From positions 6,845,663-6,909,662 of the forward strand of contig NC_061811.1 of the NCBI RefSeq assembly GCF_021462225.1: a DNA stretch of 64,000 nucleotides, in the 5' to 3' direction. Positions 49,915 to 62,600 of this stretch are shown here, in pieces; within the stretch, counting starts at the first letter, position 1; each line of letters starts with the position of its first letter. A program made the translations under genes and the position numbers. Under the pieces are notes generated by a model, which worked only from the letters and a program-made list of their open reading frames with translations, was not told the origin of the DNA and did not search any database. Source of the DNA: Girardinichthys multiradiatus. Its lineage: Eukaryota > Chordata > Actinopteri > Cyprinodontiformes > Goodeidae.

Positions 49915-51226
49915 CATGGACTTTGAAGAGCATCTTTATTATGCCACAAATAAAAGCCAGTAGTTCTCAAGGTTTCCTTTTTTTCTAAACTGACAATGAC
50001 ACAGAGCATGGCCGCAATTAATGGTGATTTATTATGAATGTCTGGCTGAGCAGAAATAATCGGGGAGTGTGGAGGACAAGATGATACGGAAAGAGAGCAG
50101 TAAGAAAGGCATTGCAGGGGTAAAGTAGAGCGTCCATTATTTGCAGGCTGATTATAACTGAGAAGAAAAATGACAAAAAAACAAACATTAATACCATGTA
50201 CAAACAAGCTGAATAAAAAAAAGCCACTTTCAAGTCGAACATAAGGAATGCACACAACTCTGCTGAATATACCACATTTATTACTTTTGAACTGATTAGT
50301 AGAAAGAGTGGGGCATGGCCACTCGCATCAGTCTTAAGAAACGAAAGGAAAAAAAAGCAGCCCATAGCAACAATGACTTGTTCAAGAGAAAGAAAAAAGG
50401 CGTAAATAAAGTCCAATGAAGACTTAACAGACGGCCTCATTTTTTTTTCCATAAAATTATACAGGGAGCAAAGCCCATCAACTTAACATTTTCTCTGAAC
50501 TTAAACATTTAACCCGTTCCTTACTGTTCCTGTCTAGATCCTCCTGACCCCAGCTGCCCTACACACTCCAACATGTGAAAACACAGAGGGCTTCATACGA
50601 ACATCTGCAGTCCTCCTAAACAAAAACATGGCAAGCATGTACAAACAGAAATTCTGACGTGAGAATAGTTGGCACCGGCTGTCGGTGAGAAGTCCGCTGT
50701 GGAGGAAGTCGCTCTGGGTTTCTACGATGATGATCCGAGCATCATTTGCAGACAGGCAAAGGGTTGGTTTAAACATGTCGATCTTTCCGTTCTTTATTGT
50801 GGGACTACATTTTTCTATTGGATTTCTGTACGGATGATTGATCATTGAGGTTTGCGTGAGAATTACAGACTCAGTCCTGGACCATAAGAACTGATGCCGA
50901 TCCTTTCATGAAAAAAAAGGAAGGAAAAAGCAGCATACAAGGAAAAAGCGTATGTAGTGGAATGGGGTAGGGCAAAAAAAGATTTCAGCTAAGGATGCTA
51001 TGCATTTAGTTGTAGTCCTATGAATAATCGTTTCCTTTTTACTACAAGTTCCAAGTAAGTCTTTAAAGTCAAAAGAAATCAGTCTTCATTTAGTTTTTTT
51101 TCCTTTTGTCCTTTGTTAAATCTTCACCCCTATTAGAATTTCTTAGAGATCTGAATGTGATAATGTATTGGGGTGGACAGGGTTTGAGGAGGGGGCATTG
51201 CAGTCTTTTGACCAAAGCACCAACTG
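49915..51226 (-). other. ythdf2 3'UTR (inferred extent)
   Basis: Unique, repeat-free sequence directly after the ythdf2 stop. On the minus strand AATAAA signals occur at 50798-50793, 50282-50277, 50033-50028 and 49940-49935. The last would put cleavage near 49915 and give a 3'UTR of about 1.3 kb. Several open frames inside it (for example 50452-50018) have no recognisable protein features. The extent is inferred. Confidence 0.6.
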
Positions 51227-51250
51227 TTACTTGACTCGTCCTTGGCGCTC
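51227..51250 (-). CDS. ythdf2: ythdf2 coding exon 6 (C terminus and stop)
   Basis: Acceptor TTCTCTAG followed by eight codons, ERQGRVK and TAA. This matches the C terminus of vertebrate YTHDF2 (ERQGRGK). The exon continues as the 3'UTR. Confidence 0.94.
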   Translation of the reverse strand, partial: ERQGRVK

Positions 51251-54200
51251 CTAGAGAAGAGGACAACACCGTTAGAAACAATCAATTACAGTATAAAGCA
51301 GCACAAACCCCTAAAAAGCCGTTTTCCCAGTTTCTTCTTTTTGTTCCTGCTTCCAATAAAGCACCAATGACTTGTGTTTTTTTTTTTTTTTCCAATGGAT
51401 TATGACAGAAGGGATGCATGGTGCATGTAAACAAGCAGAGAGAGATCTTATATTGGGCACAGTGGAGTGGAATATTTCTGTTTGAAATAACTGACATTGT
51501 AGATAAAACGAAAAAGCAAACAGATTTTTATTAAAAAGTCAATGTAAGAATAAAAATCAACATCAGATGTGCATCAAATTACTCCTGAGCACAAACTTAC
51601 CTGAAGCCTGTAATGACTCCTGTTGCTTGGGTTGCTGGGATATGGCTCACTGCCTTGGACCTCCACCTGTTAAACACGGCAGAGAAAACCGAGCAGAAAA
51701 AAAAAAAAAAAAAATGAGGCAACATTTCCCATCACTAAAGTGCTAGGATTAAATAACGCCCAAACATTTTAGATTCTGACCACACTAAATTAAAAACAAT
51801 CCGGTTATGTCCCAAAGATACAGAGTACAATTACAGCAGTAATCTATGATATGGCAAAGTTAATGTGTCCATTATTCGCTTTAAATATGTTATATTACAG
51901 AAAAATGCTCTATTTTTATGTATTGAACTTAATGTTTAAAGTCAGTTCAAATAGTTTATGGTGTTCAACAAAAAAAAAAATGGATCAATCGAGTAATAAA
52001 GTTCCTAAAATCGTGCGTGTAGTTAACTATAAAACTGATCTGTTTGCATACAAGTGTAAGAAAAGGTTTTAATCCAACAACCTCAACCTGTAAAAGAGTA
52101 GAAGTTCTGCAGCTTTTCATATTAATACGTCCTCTATGCTGTGGCTCTGCTATGTAAAGAATAACAAGTAAAAGAAAAATTCCCATAAATGTGTTAATGG
52201 GGAAAAGCTACACTGAAAAAATAAAAGGTTGCTCTTCCATGTTTCATGGTCTAATCGGATTCACTGTAAGACTAAAGGTTAAAGGTTACGTCTCAAGTAA
52301 TAAGGTAAGCTTTTAGAACATAACACTAAATGTGTAAAAATATCACCATTGTCCGTTATGGCTAAAGATTTTTTTAACTGAACTCCTGCACAGCACAGAT
52401 GGGGACCTGCTAGGGATGCATAGTAAAAATAAATCTTGTGATGCGAGAATAATGGTAAATATTGTGATGACAATACCAGAGGCAATAAATGCCCATTTTC
52501 TTTTTTCCTCCCTTTTTTTATCCGTGCTTCTATCACTCTGTGACTTTTAGCATTTTAGATCACGTGTGTCCATGTGAGAATCTGCTGCCCCGAGACTCTG
52601 TCCAACCGGCTGAATTAATTAAATGCAAGTTCATAACACTTGGAATATATCAGCCGACAGTTATTGCACTCCATACAGTCCTTTGATATATGAATACTGC
52701 ACACACTGATGTAGCCATAGCGATTTAGACGCATTATATTGTGCAGCCTTAGTGCCTGCACACAAAACAATACAGCAGTTAAACTGAAAAATAAAACCAC
52801 ACAAAATGACATTCAGACATATTTAAAATATTTACATTTTACAACTTGACTTCTAACCGAATGCTGTTCAAGAGCTGCACAATACTTTGCTATATTGTCA
52901 TGTGTGTTTGCATATTAATGATGAAAAGCAATACTTGATGGCTAACTGTCACCAATAGACACTTTGCAAGCCAATAAGATGCGGGGCCTGTTGGATACAA
53001 GTCTCACTGGAGAATATTCCCACACCTGACCCAGATTATGGTACTGAAGTTGCCAAAGGTCAGAAGAGTTGGAAAATGTGGATCTATCCCAAATGATATC
53101 GCCATCACAATATTTACCAACAACATCCCTACTGCCATGATTTTGTAATATTGTGCAGCTCATATCTGTTCCTTTGTGATAAACAGAAGGCACAAGCAAG
53201 TCATTACAAGCTAAGAAAACAGAGACAGAAGACCTAACGCCCAAGCTTAGGAAGAATTCAAGGAAAATAAAAGTCATTATTTAAATTTCCATGCAGCATA
53301 ATTTCTGGACAGAAAAATACATTTAAAAACACTCCATTCGCCACAGGTTTTTCATTGCATGAACAAGAGCTTTAATACATGTTTCAATTATTTTAGGAAT
53401 GATGTTTTACCTTTTTCACACACTCCTCCTCCTCCTGACGCTTCTCATAGTGAGAAAAGTCATCGAAGATGGAAGTGGTGTGTTTATATCCAGCGATTAT
53501 CTTTAACACCTGCCTGGCCTTGTCCAGCGGTACCTCCTGTGTGTCCCGAGAGTTGGTCACTGGCTTATTTTCGTTGTTCTCTAGCCGAATGTGCCTCAGC
53601 TGACTGTTGGGAACGTCTTTAACAAAGATCCAGCGCACATCAAAGCGACCCTTCCACTTGTCCTGCGACCACACGCCAGCAGACGTGTTGTAGTCCACCG
53701 GTGAGCGCATCTCCGCTACACCACAGAAGTGACCGCTCCCATTGACGCTGAACAGAAGATAAAGCGGTCCTTTGCCCCCCAAGGAACGGTAAGCTGCATC
53801 GAGCCTTTTGTTGCCGTGCTCCGTGCTGCACCAAATGTTGTACTTGATGGAGCGGTGGATGTCATCCTCTGAGTAGCTCTTGATGATGAACACACGGCCC
53901 TGCTTGAGGTTCCAGTCAAAGTCCTTGGGGTTATAATTATTAACCATGCGCAACTTCTCTAAAACGGGGTGAGGCTCGGAGGGGACACCGGGAACCACTC
54001 CGACATTTGAAGAAGAGGGGGGTGACTGGCCGGTCCCATTTCCACTAGTGTCTCCAAACCCATTGGCCCGGTTTCGTGGAGGGACCCAGCGAGCAGGTTG
54101 AGAAGGCTGCTGCTGTTGGCTTGGTGGTGGAGGACCCTGGGAGAGAGGCTGGGGTATCTGACCAATACCTGGCTGTCCAGTAGGTGGAAGCTGATGCTGC

Positions 54201-57200
54201 CCCATCTGGGAAGTGGGTGGAACCAGCTGTCCATTGCTCAGAGGCATTTGTGGATTCCCTGCAGCTGTAGCTCCAGGCTGAAGAGAAGCCTGATTAGGCG
54301 GCTGCCCGTTGCTGGGAATAGGGGTCACCTGCTGCGGGGTGGCAGCTTTGGGCATGGTGCCCTTGTTGTCCCAAGTGCCAATGTCCATGTTGTGTTTAAT
54401 GGGCGGAGGAGGCAAATTGGCACCTGCCATGCCACCCTTGTTTTTAAGCTTGGGTTGAGGCTTGGCTGGTTTGCTGGCAATGTCAGCCCAGGATGCAGGC
54501 TTGGCAGGAGCAATCGAGACGGGAGGCATGCTGGTAGGTCCAACAGAAGAAACAGGACCCAAGGACCCCCCACCAGGCAACCCAGAGCCAACCACCTTTG
54601 GAGCCATTTCTCCGTTACCACCAGAGGCAGTCCCACCAATTTTAAGACCCGCCATGCCCTGGTCCAGGCTATTCATGCCAGGTGCCTTGTTAAGGGGTTC
54701 GTTGGCAGCAGGTGCAAATGGAGACTGTCCATCAATCATGGCACCCCCAAGTGTGCTCGGAGCATAAGCATAGTTGCTGCTGTAGCCAGAGCTCTGCGGT
54801 GTCCCCGACTGTCCCTGAGAGCTGCTATTGCCCCATGCCGAGAAGTCGATGCCACTAGGAAAAAAGTTGAAGCCGTGCTGGCCCAGGAAAGGGTTGCTCC
54901 CCAAGGGACCTGGCTGGCCAAACATTGCATCTGGGAGGTAGTGGGGTTCACCATTGCTCAGCTGTCCATAGGAGGCCAGGTAAGGCATAGGAGGGTCCCC
55001 ACCAGTGGACCATGCTGCCTCATTTAGGGAGTAGGAAAAGCCGATGGAGGGGCTGTAGTAGCTGGGCATGTATGAGTCCGACATGGCCGTATAGGCATTG
55101 CTCTACAACAGAGAGGGAGGCAGTTTTAATATAACAGCAAAAAAATGTGATATTTCAAACGACACCCAATCTGAGTAATGAGGCCACCATGCATACTTAA
55201 GACTGATCTCACATTATATTCTGTTAAGTCAATTGTGAATATATGTACTTCTAAAAAGATATTCTTTATTTCCACTGTTATATGGACAAAAAATAATAAG
55301 AAAATACTCACTGAGAACAAAATGTACCGCAATCAAATTCTTTGTTTTAACAAACTTGGCAATAAAGTAGATTCTGATTCCTACACGTTTTTCAGTGTCA
55401 AAATTCCACATTTTTTCAGAATCCAGAGTTCTGGCCATTAACCAATTTTTCCAGTATAAATACAAACGTTGCAGGTATTTCCACACCGATCATACTTCAA
55501 ATACGGAATCGTCAAAAACTGACTAATAAAGAGGATGGACAGTAACATAGGTCAATAATGCAACTTAAACCAGTGGCACCCAAACAATTCAGCTTCAAAA
55601 CCCTAAAAAGATAAATTAATAAGTCTTCTGGTTCAGACTATCAGCTGAGAAGCATTACTAGAAAGTTAACTAAACAAGGTTTATAATGAAAACACAATCT
55701 TTTGGAACATTTATCCATAAATAAGTTTTTAGTATTTCTAAAGAGTACCTCAGGAACCCGTCACTTGTTGATTTGTGACCCCCAGTCGGGGCTTGGAACC
55801 ATTTTGGAAACGACCTTTTCAGAGAACCGGTGGGAAACTAACCTTTTCTCTACTACACTGTGTTTCCTTACAGGTGAAACAACAACCAAGAGGTTCTCAT
55901 CCCTCAAATCCTTCTATTTTTCTAGAAAAGAAAAAGAAAAGAAAGCATACTACCCAGATAAAAAGCCTTAAGAATGGCTAAAAAAGAAAATTAAAACACA
56001 TAAATATTAATGAGCTGAAGGACAGTATTACCCAACTTTACAGAACACTAATGGAAATAAGTCAATATTGTTGATCAAGTTTCAAATCCTTTTATATGAA
56101 GACTAAATACATAAAGATGAATTTTAATACACTTGATTAAAAAAAAATGTTTTCCTATTTTAGGTACATCTATTTTATTTGGTCATTTAGATTTAATATA
56201 CTAACTCGACCTCCATCATAAACCAACAACAAATAAACATATTTGATCTACCGAGAGCTAATTCCTGACACAAATGAAGTCACAGGTGGTCCAAATGATT
56301 CATCAACTCCTCAAAACCTGAGTCAAATGCTCACCTGTCTGGCCTGAGTATTCAGGTAAGGCTCAAACTCATCGTCATTCAAAGTATCCTTTTGGGTCAC
56401 GGCTCCGTTTTGCACTGAAAAGACAAAAAAACCCAAAAAAAACTGGTTTTGTAAATCTGATGTAGAAATTTAGATATCTCAATTTGCATCAGCAAGATTA
56501 CTCCTAAAAATGATCAGAGGATGAAGGAGTTACCCGAGCATGATAAACACATTAAAGCAGGTTACTTTGTTACATAGAACAGATCAAAAAAGTTTAAACA
56601 ACACCCATGAAAGGAATGAATCAGAATAAGGTTTCATGAAAGGAAAAAATAACATACATCTGCTAGATTTTACTCTAAGCTGGTATGTTCCCATCAGTAA
56701 ATCTGGGCCGTCGTTTTTGTTAGTTGCTGGATTTGCAATTACATTACCGACTGAATCAGCCTGTTAAACCACTTCTTATTTGTTATTGTAGGTTGGAGTT
56801 TTCAGGACCTTTAATGACTCAGAATTCAATTCATCAACCAACTACTTCCTGTCAGGGACAACTGAGGCAGAATGTAAAACTTTTATCCTAAAAAAGTGTG
56901 TTTAATTTAACTCGATGTAAGCTGATCTTTCAAAAATCCGGTAAATCAAAGAGGTAAAAATGTTTTGAAGTACTTATAGATCAAAATGTAACTGATCTGA
57001 TTCATCAGCACATGGATTCCTAACTAGAGGAAAAACCTATGTCCAACAGAGCTGACAGTTTCAGGAAAGATAGAATTTCAATCCCAAAGTGCGTTGAGAC
57101 ATTTTTCTACTCTTTTCATTCTTTACCATCACACAATGTTGTCAACCCTGTGAGCTTTAGCATCTCAGCCACTGAAAATATAGATCAGGTGTGAGGATTA

Positions 57201-58988
57201 CAGACAGGGAGACTCCATTTAACTGATCCATTATACCAATATGCAGAAAGTGAATGAATGACACTTTAAATATAGTATCCGATCAAATACTGCATCCAGG
57301 AAATCCTTTACAATTACGATCAGAACTGCGATTTAATGTACATCTAATGTCCAAAGTGTTAAACTTAGTAGCAACATCCCATTAAAGGGACACTACTACC
57401 AATACTACCACTATTATTTTTTAGTACTTTGAAAACAATGTTATCCTTTCGCAATGTCCAAATACATTAGAATTTAAAGGTTTGACCGAATAAACTCATC
57501 CTGGACTGTTTTGTTTCACACACTAACAATTTTTCAGAAACGATATTAGATTCCAGATAGGTATTAAAAGTAAGGTGAGGATGGTTGATTTTTCTCTATT
57601 TTTTTAAAATCACTTCTTTGATTATACCCAAATAACCAACTGTCAGTAGATCTTTTTTTTCCCGTACATATATAATTATACTTCACTGAGGAGTCCTTCA
57701 GCACACCAAACCTAAGCTGTCATATATAGTTTTATTTGTTTTAATAAGCAATCCTTTCTTGTCTTAATTAAATGTCTGTGGATAATTGGTCTTCAGGGGT
57801 CCTTTGAAATGCCTGAAACATATCCTGTCAATATAAAAGAGATAAATTACACCGATTTTGTGATAAATATTACGTTTTGGGTGTCAAGTTTGGAGTTGAC
57901 ATTACTCCTAAAAAAAATATAGAATATTAAAATGCTCAAACTTGATTTTAAACCTTCATACATGATATTGGTGTCATTTAAAGTCGGGTTTAAATTAAAA
58001 CTATTTTGACATTCAACTCTTCTGAACATTTAGCTAACACCTACTGCAAGTTTGTGAAAATTTCGTTTATATATTGTATAACGTAGCAACGAATGATACA
58101 ATTACGTGAAATTGTAGAAAGAGGTTAGAATTAACACTTAAGAGTGATAGTGTTCGCTGTAAAGCAGTGGTAAAGCATGTGCAGAGACGTGTCGTTTGGG
58201 GTTAACGTAGCAACATGCTAACGTTAGCATGCTAATAAGCGACGAGTCCTTTCAACTTGACGGGGTTGGCTAACATTAGCCCTCGAGAAAGGCACCTGTC
58301 GATTAACGCCGTTTGATGGCCCCTGTAGAGTCAGGATGACTAGTAAAACGTCGTCGTTCTTCGGTAGTTTGGAAACAAAGGCGTTCAATCTAACCAAGAA
58401 AACGCTGCCGACGTTAATCATTTTACTATTTAACATTAGCAAGTCAACGCTACCAATGGGAACCCCTCGACTGTAACTTATGAGACCTTAATCACGTTTA
58501 AAACTTGTGGAGTAAAGGCTCCAGAACTGGGTGAAGATAAAGCAATGTTGGAATTTATATATTAAGTGCCAATATGATTGTAAAAACTCAATTTCGGCGG
58601 ACATAGACAATCATTTTATCAGAAACAAGCTAACATCACTCACGAACGCAAGAATTTCAGAGCGCACTGCACGTAGAGATCCGTATTCACAACCCCCGTC
58701 AGTAAGTAGCTCTTACCTTTATTAGCTTGGCCTTTCGGTCTCTGGATTGGGTCCAGGTGATTCATGAAGGTTTGATTTATGAGAAAAGAGGAAGGGGAAA
58801 AAATAGATGAAGAGATGTACTTTCAGCAGTCAGTTTGTTTTGCAGGTGGTCGGGCCTACTGCACTACTGAGCCGCTGCCTCTGAGCTAAGCTACCTGCGC
58901 TAGCCGTCGCGATGCTGACAAATTTGGCCCTCGCAAAGCTTCAGAAAATACCTCTTTTTACCTGGTCAAGAAGGCTGCTGGCTGACAT
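51227..58988 (-). CDS. ythdf2: ythdf2, YTH-domain m6A RNA reader, complete (6 coding exons, 637 residues)
   Basis: Binds N6-methyladenosine in mRNA through its C-terminal YTH domain and sends transcripts to decay; a cytosolic protein of P-bodies and granules in vertebrates. Exons 58988-58962, 58741-58717, 56414-56335, 55102-53411, 51666-51601 and 51250-51227 have GT-AG borders and sum to 1914 bp, exactly 638 codons with stop. The start MSASSLLDQ and the blocks [21 protein letters not shown] and [13 protein letters not shown] are YTHDF2-specific rather than YTHDF1/3. A low-complexity P/Q/G-rich region covers about residues 295-385. The YTH domain is at about 448-583, with the three cage tryptophans at 468 (NIWCS), 522 and 527 (VWSQDKW). 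Human YTHDF2 has 579 residues; the extra length is in the disordered middle and in a 22-residue C-terminal exon. No breaks were seen. Confidence 0.97.
51601..51666 (-). CDS. ythdf2: ythdf2 coding exon 5 (66-bp in-frame C-terminal exon)
   Basis: 66 bp between acceptor TTAACAG and donor TTCAG|GTAAGT, phase 0 at both ends. It encodes [10 protein letters not shown] and on to RSHYRLQ (22 residues). Removing it would keep the frame and join VKK directly to ERQGRVK, the arrangement in human YTHDF2 (VKKERQGRGK, recalled). It is therefore a good candidate cassette exon. The strong donor supports real use. Confidence 0.85.
51667..53410 (-). other. ythdf2 intron 4
   Basis: 1.74 kb between exon 4 and exon 5, AT-rich. 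No exon or repeat is recognised, apart from a region around 52405-53115 that reads like a worn interspersed repeat (two similar phrases on rapid change of 'tattgtgatg'). Confidence 0.6.
53411..55102 (-). CDS. ythdf2: ythdf2 coding exon 4 (large exon: low-complexity region and YTH domain)
   Basis: 1692 bp between acceptor TTGTAG and donor AAAG|GTAAAA, residues 45-608. It begins [16 protein letters not shown] and carries the Y/G/Q/P-rich phase-separating region, the [16 protein letters not shown] motif and the whole YTH domain. The exon end is placed at EEEECVKK. If the donor is not used, the frame runs only five more residues into the intron before a stop. Confidence 0.97.
55103..58716 (-). 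other. ythdf2 introns 2 and 3
   Basis: Non-coding sequence between exons 2, 3 and 4 (excluding exon 3 at 56335-56414). AT-rich. 55340-55440 contains a short 'aataaagtagattctgattcctacac' type phrase like the end of a LINE tail. Nothing else is recognised. Confidence 0.55.
56335..56414 (-). CDS. ythdf2: ythdf2 coding exon 3
   Basis: 80 bp between acceptor TTTTCAG and donor ACAG|GTGAGC. It encodes [20 protein letters not shown] and on to LNTQARQ, the conserved N-terminal motif around FEPYL found in all three YTHDF paralogues. It ends in phase 0. Confidence 0.95.
58717..58741 (-). CDS. ythdf2: ythdf2 coding exon 2 (25-bp microexon)
   Basis: A 25-bp exon between acceptor AATCCAG and donor AAAG|GTAAGA. 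It encodes RPKGQANK plus the first base of a Val codon. It aligns with RPKGQGNK of human YTHDF2. The frame needs this exon, since exon 1 ends in phase 0 and exon 3 begins in phase 1. Confidence 0.93.
58962..58988 (-). CDS. ythdf2: ythdf2 coding exon 1
   Basis: Encodes MSASSLLDQ from the ATG at 58988 to a CCAG|GTAAAA donor. The nine residues match the start of vertebrate YTHDF2 (MSASSLLEQ) except for E to D. This fixes the true start about 3.9 kb upstream of the first Met of the long exon. Confidence 0.95.
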
Positions 58989-59170
58989 GTCTTTCCCCCC
59001 CACGGCCTGTGTAACTGTATTCTCTCCTAATTAACAGCAGCGAGGTGTACACTTTGTCCGACTATAAATGAGTTTCTGCCAAGCACTCTTATCTCTCTAA
59101 AGAGCCTGGTTTCTACACAATGGCGGGCTGCAGTTTGCTTGACAGACTCCTCAACATGGCTGGGCGGCCC
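58989..59170 (-). promoter_or_regulatory. Probable ythdf2 promoter / 5'UTR
   Basis: Lies directly upstream of the ythdf2 start. It is GC-richer than the flanks, with CpGs and no TATA box, as usual for a housekeeping gene. On the minus strand it contains a GCCGCCCAGCCATG segment and the CCGCCATTGTG block near 59117-59130, which resembles a YY1-type element. The transcription start cannot be fixed. Confidence 0.45.
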
Positions 59171-59621
59171 TCCTCAACTCACAATTACATTTATTCATAG
59201 CGAACACACGCCCCCTACTGTCAGGGAGGAACAAGATACAATCATCGTTCATACATTTCGTAAAATAACTAGATGTTAATTAACAGCATATTATTTATGT
59301 GCCCTCAGCTGTTTTCTATTGGAAAAACCCCGTGTCACTGTGGAAAAACAGATGGACATTTAATCAAAAACTTTTGATAAATAACAAAATGATAGATATG
59401 AAATTGTCATATCACAAGGACATTTTGGAAGGAATGAGTATATTATTTTGGGTTTTGGTTTTCATGGAAACAATACTAATATAAACAGAAGACTGGTAAT
59501 TAATCATAATATTTGGCAAATTTTATATTCACAAATGTAAATATTCACCATCTTAACCTTTATTTTCCAGTTTTGGTTAAAGAAATCAAACAATTTGTAT
59601 CCACTATTTCTAAGAGTACAA
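59171..59621. other. Upstream flank of ythdf2, nothing recognised
   Basis: AT-rich DNA between the ythdf2 promoter and the L2-type LINE tail. No gene seen. Confidence 0.6.
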
Positions 59622-62600
59622 ACAATTCAATTCAGTTGTATTTATATAGTGCCAATTCACAACACATGTCGTCTCAAGGCACTTCACAAAAAGTTTGGAA
59701 TGGTGCGGGGTTGTTGGGGAGGTCAGATTAAACTACTGAGTGTTAGAGTTTGGCCATTTTAGAATGGGCTATGAGTAGGGGTACTAAGTAAAACAATAAA
59801 CTGATAAAGTTTGTTCATCTAGAGCCCACTTGTGTTCATTGTTCTACTAAAAACCACAAGTATTGGGGTTACTTTTCTCTGTCAGAATGATTATAACCGT
59901 TGGAAAAAAAAGGGGTTGCACAGGTAGCAGAAATGGAGGGCGTGTTTGCACCTCAACCATAACTGAGCCAGTTTGGGCTAAACCTGACTCCCCTTTACTC
60001 CATCCAACAGGGAGGGAGGAAGGCGGAGGTAACAATAATTGGGGAGTGTTGTTTCCTGTTGCTTTGTGTGAAAGGTGGGTAACTTTAAAATGGGCTGAGT
60101 CAATTCAATCGAATCATATAAATTTAAAGTCAGATACATACATTCCAATTAATCCTAACCATTGAACAGTGCAGTCAGATTCAGTTATTTATTCAAATTG
60201 GTTAAAAAGTGTTTTTATCTAAGGAAACCCAGCAGATTGCATCCAGTCAGTGACTTGCAGCATTCACTCCTCCTGGATGAGCATGTAGCGACAGTGGACA
60301 GTCACTGGCGTTGACTTTGCAGCAATCCCTCATACTGAGCATGCATGTAGCGACAGTGGAGAGGAAAAACTCCCTTTTAAAAGGAAGAAACCTCCAGCAG
60401 AACTAGAACCAGGCTCAGTGTGAGTGTGTAGCTCTTTTAGTGGTTTCATCTAGGAAGAAAAAACAGATAAACTCTGAGCCAGTTTTCAAGTTTAGAGTAT
60501 GAGAGAGAACACATACAGTTAGTTACAGTAAAAGCTCAGTCAGTATCTATGTCTAGGAGAAAAATAGGGTTAAACACTGAAAGACTAGGCCAAGTGTATC
60601 ATCGGTAGAAGGTGAGCATTAAGTCGTTGGCAGCAAAAGCTTTGACAATGCCCCCCTCCAGGAAGGTGTCACATGGAGATACAGAGTCAGGCCAGGAGTG
60701 GCTTCTAGGAAGAGAAAAGAGAGAGAACATAAATTTAAAAACTGAATTAAAAGCAAATAATGCAAAACTGGAGAGTAGAATGAGAATGTAGCACAGAGAG
60801 TGAAAGGCCTAGCCTTAAGAGTAGACAGGGTGTCTGCCTCACGGACTAAAGCTGGGAGCTGGTTCCACAGGAGAGGAGCCTGATAACTAAAAGATCTACC
60901 GCCTGTTAGGAACATATGGAACAATCAGATCTCTGATGTATGATGGATCTAGATCATTAAGGGCTTTATATGCGAGGAGGAGAATTTTAAATTCTATTCT
61001 GGATTTAAAAGGGAGCCAATAAAGGGAAGCTAAAATAGGAGAAATATGATCTCTCTTTTTAATTTTCATCAGAACTCTTGCTGCAGCATTTTGAATCAAC
61101 TGAAGGCTTTTAACTGCATTTTGTGGACATCCTGATAGTAAAGAATTACAATAGTCCAGCCTTGAAGTAACAAATGCATGGACTAGTTTTTCAGCGTCAC
61201 TCCTGGATAGGATATTTCTAATTTTGGCAATGTTCCGGAGATGAAAGAAGGAAACCCTAGAAACCGGTTTAATATGGGATTTAAATGACATGTCCTGGTC
61301 AAAAATAACACCAAGGTTTTTTTTACTTTATTACCGGAGGTCAATTTAATCACATCCAGATTAAGTGACTGACCAAGCAGTCTCTGTTTCAAAGACTCCG
61401 GTCCAAAGACGACAACTTCTGTCTTGTCTGAATTTAGAAGCAGAAAATTTAAAGTCATCCAAGTTTTTATATCTTCAAGACATGCTAGTAGTCTATCTAA
61501 CTGGTTGGGCTCATCAGGATTTATGGATAAGTAAAGCTGAGTATCATCAGCGTAACAGGGAAAATTTATCCTACGCTGCCTGATAATTTTACTTATTGGA
61601 AGCATATATATAGTAAAGAGAATTGGCCCAAGTACTGAACCCTGTGGTACTCCACAATTAACCCTGGAGTTTAAAGATGATTTATTATTTACATGAACAA
61701 ACTGGAATCTGTCAGACAAATAAGATTTAAACCAGCCTAGTGCTGTTCCCCTGATCCCTACAGCATATTCCAGCCTTTCTAAGAGAATATTATGGTCGAC
61801 TGTATTAAATGCAGCACTGAGATCTAACAGAACCAGTACAGACACAAGTCCATTATCTGAGGCCATAAGAATATAATTAGTGACTTTCAGCAGAGCTGTT
61901 TCAGTGCTATGATGAGCTCTGAAACCTGACTGAAACTCTTCAAACAGGTCATTGCTGTATAAATGTTCACACATTTGATTAGCAACTATTTTCTCAAGAC
62001 TTTTAGATAAGAATGGAAGATTGGATATAGGTCTGTAATTTTTCAAGTCATCTCGATCAAGCGAAGGTTTCTTAAGTAAAGGTTTAATTATAGCTACCTT
62101 AAAAGCTTGTGGTACATATCCATTTACTAAAGATAGATTAATATCTAAAATGGGGCTGGTAATCAGAGGCAACACTTCCTTAAATAATTTGGTTGGGATT
62201 GAATCTAACATACAAGTTGAAGGTTTAGATGAAGCTAATATTTCTGATAACTCAGGAAGCTACACTGGATCAGAACAGTCCAAACACAGATCAGGTTCTA
62301 CAGTTACTTCCAATGTTGTCTCACTTGCTGAGGATGAAGTAATCATCTTCAGGAGTATGTCAAAGATTTTCTTTTTAATAGAATCAATTTTATTTAAGAA
62401 GAATCCCATAAAGTCATGACTGCTGAGAGCTAAGGGAATGGATGGCTCAACAGAGCTATGACTCTGTGTAAGTTTAGCAACTGTACTAAAGAGAAACCTA
62501 GGATTATTCTTGTTCTCTTCTATTACTGATGAGAAATAAGCTGTTCTAGCTTGGCGAAGTGTCTGTTTTACACAACAGTAGACTATTTTTCCAGAGTAAG

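Noticed and set aside
50018..50452. 144-codon minus-strand frame with hydrophobic runs
   Set aside because: Lies in the ythdf2 3'UTR; the Phe/Leu richness comes from A-rich sequence on the plus strand. No Kozak-like or family evidence.
54098..55027. 309-codon plus-strand frame
   Set aside because: Antisense shadow of ythdf2 exon 4; its residues follow the codon bias of the real gene on the other strand.
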